Shown here: piece by piece, positions 20,599 to 24,361 of the stretch
How the letters are laid out: every line of letters begins with the position of its first letter
Position numbering within the stretch: position 1 is the stretch's first letter
DNA from: a virus
IMG/VR virus record: IMGVR_UViG_3300050821_024001
Location: 1 to 24,361 of that record
DNA length: 24,361 bases
Reading direction: 5' to 3' (one strand)
Position numbers and translations under genes: made by a program
Notes under the pieces: generated by a model
Told to the model about the DNA's origin: nothing
Seen by the model: only the letters and a program-made list of their open reading frames with translations
Databases searched by the model: none

Positions 20599-20825
20599 CA
20601 CGCCGCCTCCTTCGGTCCGCCAGCCGCGGGCCGCATGTGTCTACGCAGCCACGCCGTCATCTTTCGTTCGTGAAACGCGCGCCGACTCTCGAATCGGAGC
20701 GTGGCCGCGTTTGGGTCGGTGTGATGGAGTCGGAGCCATTCGATCACGGCTCCAAGCAGCCAGCGGTGGCGAGATACGGGCTTGTCGAATCGGGTGATGT
20801 ACCAGGAGAAGATGGGATCTCTCAC
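20598..20825 (-). CDS. Small basic hypothetical protein
   Basis: 75 residues; GTG start overlapping the preceding stop by GTGA and TGATG coupling to the next gene. The sequence (PIFSWYITRFDKP, WLLGAVIEWLRLHHTD, RRAFHERKMTAWLRRHM) is rich in tryptophan, arginine and histidine and predicted helical. No family is recognised. Confidence 0.55.
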   Translation of the reverse strand: MRDPIFSWYITRFDKPVSRHRWLLGAVIEWLRLHHTDPNAATLRFESRRAFHERKMTAWLRRHMRPAAGGPKEAA

Positions 20826-21397
20826 GCGACCTCCGTAAGCCGACGCGATTGCGCGGCCAGTTCAATGAGCCATTCTGCGAACGCGACAGGGGTCCGTCGC
20901 TTCATAGGTTTCGACGCAACCTTGATGCGGGCGAATCCGGGTCCGGTGCAAACGCAATGCGTTGCCGTGCCGCCGGTGCGGATTCCTACGCGCACGATCT
21001 CCGGCCGGACGCCAACGACGTAAAGCCAAGTCGGTTTCACGCACGGATGGCCCCAGGCGACTTGTTCTACGCGGTAGGTGAGGCCGCCCCACTGGTCCGG
21101 CAATTCGCCAGGCAACGGCATCCGTGCCCAGCGGAACAGCAGCGAATGTTCGGGATGCTCAAGAACGCCTCCAAACTCGCGGACGGCGGCCACTGCGAAC
21201 GGACCGCAGGCAGGGTCCTGCTTCGTGCAAAGATGGCGAAGTTTTGACCATGGTCCGCAGGGCGGATGAGCGACGACAGGGAGCGGGCCGGTGTAGCGTG
21301 TTGCGTCTCGCTTTTCGTCCCACCACTCCGCAAGCAGCTTGGGATACGGCCCGAGCGGGTCAACGAAGAGCGCAGCGACGTCGGTGCGCAGAGTCAC
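20822..21397 (-). CDS. Conserved phage protein with HPPC motif
   Basis: 191 residues; the GTG at 21397 overlaps the preceding stop by GTGA. Sequence landmarks are VAALFVDPLGPYPKL (7-21), WDEKRDATRYTGPLPVVAHPPCGPWSKL (26-53), FGGVLEHPEHS (75-85), VEQVAWGHPCVKPTWLYVVG (110-129). I recognise this combination from phage early regions, where it is normally left unnamed. The HPPC and later EHP recall motifs IV and VI of cytosine-5 methyltransferases, but no motif I is visible in the usual order, so an active methyltransferase is not supported. Confidence 0.65.
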   Translation of the reverse strand: MTLRTDVAALFVDPLGPYPKLLAEWWDEKRDATRYTGPLPVVAHPPCGPWSKLRHLCTKQDPACGPFAVAAVREFGGVLEHPEHSLLFRWARMPLPGELPDQWGGLTYRVEQVAWGHPCVKPTWLYVVGVRPEIVRVGIRTGGTATHCVCTGPGFARIKVASKPMKRRTPVAFAEWLIELAAQSRRLTEVA

Positions 21398-21747
21398 GTC
21401 TTCCTCATCGGCCCAAAGATCCGAACCGGTTTTCCCGATTTCACGGCCTTTCGAATGATGTCTAATGTTCCGGGCGAGACCCCGTCCCAAAACGCGACCA
21501 GCGCCTCACAGTCTTCAATTACCAGCGCATTGCGAATCGGTCCTGCCGCCCTGCCGTTTCTGGTCCAATCCGCCTTGTGGATCGACTTGGACAGGAAAAG
21601 TTTGTCGGCCATATTCTCGGCCACGGTGTCCGGGCCCGGAGCTCCGCCGCTCACGATTACCGTGTCTTGCGGCAGTCGCGCCACGTACCGACGGACCATA
21701 TCCAGGTCCGGGAAGTCGCGAGAGCCTACGATGGCGATGCGGCTCAC
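21394..21747 (-). CDS. SLOG-family protein (DUF2493/YspA-like)
   Basis: 117 residues from a GTG at 21747 overlapping the preceding stop by GTGA. It begins SRIAIVGSRDFPDLDMV, then DTVIVSGGAPGPDTVAENMADK (28-49), RAAGPIRNALVIEDCEALVAFWDG (67-89), the pattern of DUF2493/YspA proteins in the SLOG superfamily. SLOG folds bind nucleotides or NAD-related ligands, and related domains act as sensors or nucleosidases in bacterial defence and in DprA. The ligand here cannot be read. The longer in-frame extension upstream is antisense-like. Confidence 0.75.
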   Translation of the reverse strand: MSRIAIVGSRDFPDLDMVRRYVARLPQDTVIVSGGAPGPDTVAENMADKLFLSKSIHKADWTRNGRAAGPIRNALVIEDCEALVAFWDGVSPGTLDIIRKAVKSGKPVRIFGPMRKT

Positions 21748-21923
21748 CGCGCACCTCGAATCTCTTCCAGCTGCCGCTCCAGCGTGCCGATCCGGATCTG
21801 GTGAACGCAAAGACGGCACAGAACAAATGCGATTCGCCACCGGTCGCCAGGTGTCCCCGGCTCCAAGGATAGGTACAAAAGCACAATGGATGCGATATCC
21901 AGTGCGCCTCGCCAATACTTCAT
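21744..21923 (-). CDS. Small hydrophobic protein in a repeat-bounded cassette
   Basis: 59 residues. ATG at 21923 overlaps the preceding stop by ATGA. Two hydrophobic stretches (about 7-20, IASIVLLYLSL region; 29-41, IAFVLCRLCV) are followed by a charged end (RIGTLERQLEEIRGAR), suggesting a membrane-associated hairpin. Both ends of the gene lie in a 19-bp direct repeat. Its C-terminal IRGAR equals the last residues of the preceding gene, because the repeat covers both ends. Function unknown. Confidence 0.55.
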   Translation of the reverse strand: MKYWRGALDIASIVLLYLSLEPGTPGDRWRIAFVLCRLCVHQIRIGTLERQLEEIRGAR

Positions 21924-21938
21924 CGCGCACCTCGAATC
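21744..21938. repeat. Direct repeats bounding a one-gene cassette
   Basis: TCACCGCGCACCTCGAATC (21744-21762) and TCATCGCGCACCTCGAATC (21920-21938) differ at one of 19 bases. Read on the minus strand each holds GAGGTG, the next start codon and the preceding stop. Recombination between them would remove the 59-residue gene precisely and leave a working junction. Confidence 0.7.
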
Positions 21939-22357
21939 GCCCAAAAGATGAGAAGTCGCGCCCCGAGTCGAATCCGGCGCCTCACATTGTCCACGTCGTA
22001 CTTGGCCGGTGTTCGGGCCCGGAGTTGAGATCGGGGCCATACGACTAGTTGGTAATGATTGGCAAAAGCCTCAACAGCGGTCTCGCACCGATCTGCAATC
22101 AACGCCGGGGAGTTGCCGCGCCCCGGCTCGCGGTCGCAGGGTACTACTTCTCGATGTTCGCTGCCGGCTGGACTCTCAGCCGGTGCAGAGACTTGGGCCT
22201 CCGCGCGCGCATTGCAGGTCTCTCCTTCTTTGAATTGGACGACGGGCCTATCCTGATAGACAAGGATTGAACCATCAAGACGAACCTTCAATATGGCTTC
22301 GCCGCTGTCGTCGAGCAACAGCTTTTCGCCTGGATAAAGGAATGGGTGGAACTTCAC
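21920..22357 (-). CDS. Hypothetical protein
   Basis: 145 residues from a GTG at 22357 overlapping the preceding stop by GTGA. The N-terminal about 45 residues look like a small beta domain (EKLLLDDSGEAILKVRLDGSILVYQDRP). The middle is proline/glutamate-rich and probably flexible. Residues about 90-145 (CETAVEAFANHYQLVVW, VDNVRRRIRLGARLLIFWAIRG) are helical and basic. No family is recognised. Confidence 0.5.
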   Translation of the reverse strand: MKFHPFLYPGEKLLLDDSGEAILKVRLDGSILVYQDRPVVQFKEGETCNARAEAQVSAPAESPAGSEHREVVPCDREPGRGNSPALIADRCETAVEAFANHYQLVVWPRSQLRARTPAKYDVDNVRRRIRLGARLLIFWAIRGAR

Positions 22358-22590
22358 GAGTCACCTCTCTGCGCTTCGACAGCCTCACGCTCACGACGAC
22401 GCCGAATCACGGTCTCGACTGCGCGACACGCCAGCTCGTACGTGCGCTCCCAACCGCTTGCGCCTTCGGTCCAGTAGGACCAGCGGTTGGCGGCCGGAAG
22501 GTGGAGCACGCGGCCCTCGGGAACCTGCCCGTCGTCGACGGGCACGCGCCAGCCCCCGCCGATGAATTCGGTGTGACGGCGGGTGCTCAT
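22354..22590 (-). CDS. Hypothetical protein
   Basis: 78 residues, ATG start inside the 18-bp junction repeat with GGAGG seven bases upstream; the stop overlaps the next start by GTGA. An N-terminal strand-like part (RHTEFIGGGWRVPVDDG) is followed by a helix (RTYELACRAVETVIRRRRE) and a polar end. No family is recognised. Confidence 0.55.
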   Translation of the reverse strand: MSTRRHTEFIGGGWRVPVDDGQVPEGRVLHLPAANRWSYWTEGASGWERTYELACRAVETVIRRRREREAVEAQRGDS

Positions 22591-22796
22591 TGGGCGGCCT
22601 CCGACTCCTCAACACGTCGCTTGATCACTTCGCGATGGCAGAAGCGGCACGCGCCCTTCGGCACAGCGCCTTCTTTGATTGGGTGGGCGGCCCCGGTCTC
22701 GAAGCGAGGGGCGTGGCTGCAGAGGGGCACATCCACATCGAACGCGTGTAGGCGCGAATCACGGCGGTGGCCCTGGCGCCAGGCGAAAGTGGTCAT
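22587..22796 (-). CDS. Small cysteine/histidine protein in a repeat-bounded cassette
   Basis: 69 residues, ATG start inside the second copy of the 18-bp junction repeat. C50-x2-C53-H54 (CRFCHREV) with C26 and H28 earlier (LCSHAPRF) can form one zinc site. The C-terminal SEAAQ is the same as in the preceding gene because the repeat covers both ends. No family is recognised. Confidence 0.55.
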   Translation of the reverse strand: MTTFAWRQGHRRDSRLHAFDVDVPLCSHAPRFETGAAHPIKEGAVPKGACRFCHREVIKRRVEESEAAQ

Positions 22797-22810
22797 TGGG
22801 CGGCCTCCGA
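22587..22810. repeat. 18-bp direct repeats bounding a one-gene cassette
   Basis: TCATTGGGCGGCCTCCGA occurs exactly at 22587-22604 and 22793-22810. On the minus strand it supplies GGAGG, a seven-base spacer, ATG and the overlapping TGA of the gene before. A degenerate third copy (TCATTGGCGAGCCTCC) begins at 23047. Exact copies can recombine and delete or insert the gene between them. Confidence 0.75.
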
Positions 22811-23050
22811 GAGAAGCCGCGTCAACTCGGCGTCACCATTCGGGGTCAGCGTGACGCGCAGCTGCTCCCCGATTGGCCTCGTGAGGGCGAACCCGCGATC
22901 GACCAAGAACGAGACGCCCTCAATCGAAAGGGGGCATGCGGGAGCCGGCGCGTAGAGCGTCTCGGCACGGCCACGGTGATCCTGCGGTCCGAACGCGCGA
23001 AGCCCGCGGTGCGCACGGGCCAGGCCCATGTCGAGGAGGTCCGCGGTCAT
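22793..23050 (-). CDS. Hypothetical protein
   Basis: 85 residues, ATG at 23050 overlapping the preceding stop by ATGA, with GGGGAGG just upstream. The fold looks like mixed alpha/beta: helix (TADLLDMGLARAHRG), then SIEGVSFLVDRGFAL and EQLRVTLTPNGDAELTRLL, a pattern that could be a small winged-helix domain (a LTPxG turn is common in such domains). The resemblance is too weak for a name. The open frame upstream of the ATG is antisense-like. Confidence 0.5.
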   Translation of the reverse strand: MTADLLDMGLARAHRGLRAFGPQDHRGRAETLYAPAPACPLSIEGVSFLVDRGFALTRPIGEQLRVTLTPNGDAELTRLLSEAAQ

Positions 23051-23472
23051 TGGCGAGCCTCCCCGGTGATCTCCCCGCAGAGAAACGTGAACGCGTCCTC
23101 GTGCGTCGCGAACGCGTAATCGGCGAGGTCTCCGAAAATGGACCGCCAGGGCCCGGATACAACGATGACCGGATTGAACTTCGACTCTTCCGCCCGGCGC
23201 AGCGCGTACCCGAGCTCGACCCACGCGCCGATGCTCGATCCTTCAGGCGTCACGAGCCAGAAGACGTTGCAGGCAGCCACGCCCTCGAGGTCGGCCCTGG
23301 CGAATGCCGCGCGCTCGGCTTTCGAGATGTCCGAGTCAGGACGGTGCTCGTTTGCACGGACGTCGGCCATCCAGTTTCGGGTGACGGTGTGACCGGCCGC
23401 GGTCAGGCGGTCCCGGAGGGTCTCGCAGAGCGGAAGCTCCTTCGATGCACCGGCTAAATACAGCGCCGTCAC
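23047..23472 (-). CDS. Nucleoside 2-deoxyribosyltransferase-like protein
   Basis: 141 residues from a GTG at 23472 overlapping the preceding stop by GTGA. It begins TALYLAGASKE, a first-strand glycine loop, followed by LRDRLTAAGHTVTRNW (19-34), ADLEGVAACNVFWLVTPE (60-77) and the active-site-like GAWVELGYAL (82-91, with E86 as the likely nucleophile). This is the order of motifs in the nucleoside 2-deoxyribosyltransferase family, which cleave or transfer the base of deoxynucleosides or, in relatives, NAD-like substrates. In a phage it may act in nucleotide salvage or against host signalling nucleotides. Confidence 0.72.
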   Translation of the reverse strand: MTALYLAGASKELPLCETLRDRLTAAGHTVTRNWMADVRANEHRPDSDISKAERAAFARADLEGVAACNVFWLVTPEGSSIGAWVELGYALRRAEESKFNPVIVVSGPWRSIFGDLADYAFATHEDAFTFLCGEITGEARQ

Positions 23473-23684
23473 AGCGTCACCCCGCACGCGCACCGCGGCC
23501 CCTCGGGCACGGTCACGCCTTTCGGCTGGTCAACGGTCGGCAGGCGGCATGTCCCGCACCGCATGGGCTGACCGGAGAAGCCGTGCGACACGCGGGTCTT
23601 GCCGTCGCCACCCGGGTCGCGGAGTCGACGAAGCGCCTCGATGAGCTCGGAGCGGTCGCGCTTCTCGGCGGAGCGGCGGGTCAT
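23469..23684 (-). CDS. Small zinc-binding protein
   Basis: 71 residues, ATG at 23684 overlapping the HNH gene stop by ATGA. An N-terminal charged helix (KRDRSELIEALRRLRD) is followed by C43-x2-C46 (MRCGTCRLPT) and C65-x-C67 (RCACG), a likely single zinc site. The open frame upstream of the ATG is arginine-rich and antisense-like. No family is recognised. Confidence 0.55.
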   Translation of the reverse strand: MTRRSAEKRDRSELIEALRRLRDPGGDGKTRVSHGFSGQPMRCGTCRLPTVDQPKGVTVPEGPRCACGVTL

Positions 23685-24361
23685 CGGGACACCTGGGCCG
23701 CGGGAGCGGCGGGAGCCTCGCTTTGGCGGCGCGCGCGAGCGTCGGTTGCGTGCTCTTGGCGGCCAGCGAACGGCATGGGAACGTGCGCCCAAGTTCGGCC
23801 TTTCAACATCGGATGCACGGTCCCGACGGAAAGCCCGGTGCGGTCGACGATGCTTTTGCAGGTCTCTCCGGCCGCATACGCGCGACGGAGTTGGGCAACG
23901 AGTGCGTCGTTCAGCTTCGCGTTGACGTTCCCTGACCCACGCGATGCCTCATGGTGCGCATACAGCTGATCGACGCGGGCCCGACCGCGCTCGCGCGCGT
24001 CTTCGTTATTTTGGGCGATTGTCCCGAGAACGAGATGGCTCGGACGGCAGCACGCGGGCGTGTCGCAATGGTGCCTAACGACGACGCCGGCCTGGATAGC
24101 GCCATGCTCCAACGAGTACGCGACGCGGTGGGCCTGAACGTCGACGCCGCACCACGTCAGCCGCCCATATCCCTCGTGATAGACGCTGCCCGTCCACAGC
24201 CAGCACGGACCCAGTTCGGGACGATGCGCGGGAGGCGACGCATTTTTGTTGAGGCGCGCCCAGAAGCGATCAGCCGTGGAACGGATTCTTTGGCGTGGGC
24301 CGGCCAGCAGCGCGCGCGCATCGAACTCGCGGGCAAACCCGTCGCTGTGGGGGCGGCTCAC
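23681..24361 (-). CDS. HNH endonuclease with C-terminal helix-turn-helix
   Basis: 226 residues to a GTG exactly at the window edge. The following A makes GTGA, which fits the operon's overlap pattern, but the gene could extend further. The HNH domain (about 50-125) has GPCWLWTG (51-58), YGRL, AHRVAY (77-82), VVRHHCDTPACCRPSHLVLG (94-113) and NNEDARERGR (118-127). This is the HNH_3-type pattern common in phage-borne homing or nicking enzymes. After a linker, residues 145-195 (NVNAKLNDALVAQLRRAYAAG, SIVDRTGLSVGTVHPMLKGRTWAHV) form a helix-turn-helix typical of these proteins. It is likely a free-standing homing-type endonuclease; it lies far from the terminase genes. Confidence 0.85.
   Translation of the reverse strand: MSRPHSDGFAREFDARALLAGPRQRIRSTADRFWARLNKNASPPAHRPELGPCWLWTGSVYHEGYGRLTWCGVDVQAHRVAYSLEHGAIQAGVVVRHHCDTPACCRPSHLVLGTIAQNNEDARERGRARVDQLYAHHEASRGSGNVNAKLNDALVAQLRRAYAAGETCKSIVDRTGLSVGTVHPMLKGRTWAHVPMPFAGRQEHATDARARRQSEAPAAPAAQVSR

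Noticed and set aside
20822-21397. Active cytosine-5 DNA methyltransferase
   Set aside because: The HPPC motif is suggestive, but the cofactor-binding motif and usual motif order are not seen.
1-24361. tRNA genes, integrase, attachment sites or insertion sequences
   Set aside because: I looked for cloverleaf-like segments, recombinase motifs and terminal inverted repeats with target duplications and found none that I can support.

Overview
The window is a contiguous piece of a tailed double-stranded DNA bacteriophage or prophage with a strongly GC-rich genome. Every gene I can support is on the minus strand, so the functional order runs from base 24361 down to base 1. The host cannot be read from the sequence. 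High GC and frequent GTG starts fit a GC-rich proteobacterium, myxobacterium or actinobacterium. No integrase, repressor or attachment site is visible, so the window does not decide between a lytic and a temperate life cycle.

Region A (about 24361-17400) is an early or accessory operon of tightly packed small genes joined by ATGA, GTGA or TGATG stop/start overlaps. It holds an HNH endonuclease, several small cysteine-rich proteins, a nucleoside 2-deoxyribosyltransferase-like protein, a SLOG/DUF2493 protein, a conserved HPPC-motif protein, two small hydrophobic proteins, a chimeric exoribonuclease/DUF5131 protein, a class I DNA methyltransferase, a cysteine-rich mini-protein and a stand-alone DnaA domain-IV-like protein. 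Two of its genes (18631-18795 and 19820-19990) are short and easily missed. Two single-gene cassettes are bounded by direct repeats that contain the ribosome binding site.

Region B (about 17400-13019) is the replication module. A winged-helix-type initiator is followed by a DnaC/IstB-like helicase loader, a small basic protein, a zinc-ribbon protein, a small helix-turn-helix protein, a charged helical protein and two further genes. Inside the initiator gene are four head-to-tail 11-bp iterons, next to an 8-bp inverted repeat and a purine-rich tract. This resembles a lambda-type origin embedded in its own initiator gene. A 10-mer from the iterons recurs in the promoter region before the late genes.

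Region C (13018-12827) is the longest stretch without a gene (192 bp). It holds a candidate promoter flanked by GAACAT boxes, a (CG)7 tract and a large imperfect inverted repeat in the leader of the next gene.

Region D (12826-1) is the packaging and head module, with families known from Mu-like phages: small terminase, large terminase, DUF935 portal, a Nudix/Mu-I-like protease/scaffold fusion, two paralogous major-capsid-like proteins, a cement-like protein, a DUF1320 (Mu gp36) head-tail connector, an HK97-gp10-like protein and a tail-completion-like protein ending in a glycan-binding-like repeat. The head is therefore Mu-like, while replication looks like theta replication with initiator and loader. 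No Mu transposase genes are seen.

The points most worth a second look are the Nudix-protease-scaffold fusion with two well-placed internal start sites, the two tandem capsid paralogues, a short motif (MDLGxxDVxTP) shared by the protease precursor and both capsid proteins, the origin inside the initiator gene, and the chimeric DUF5131 gene.
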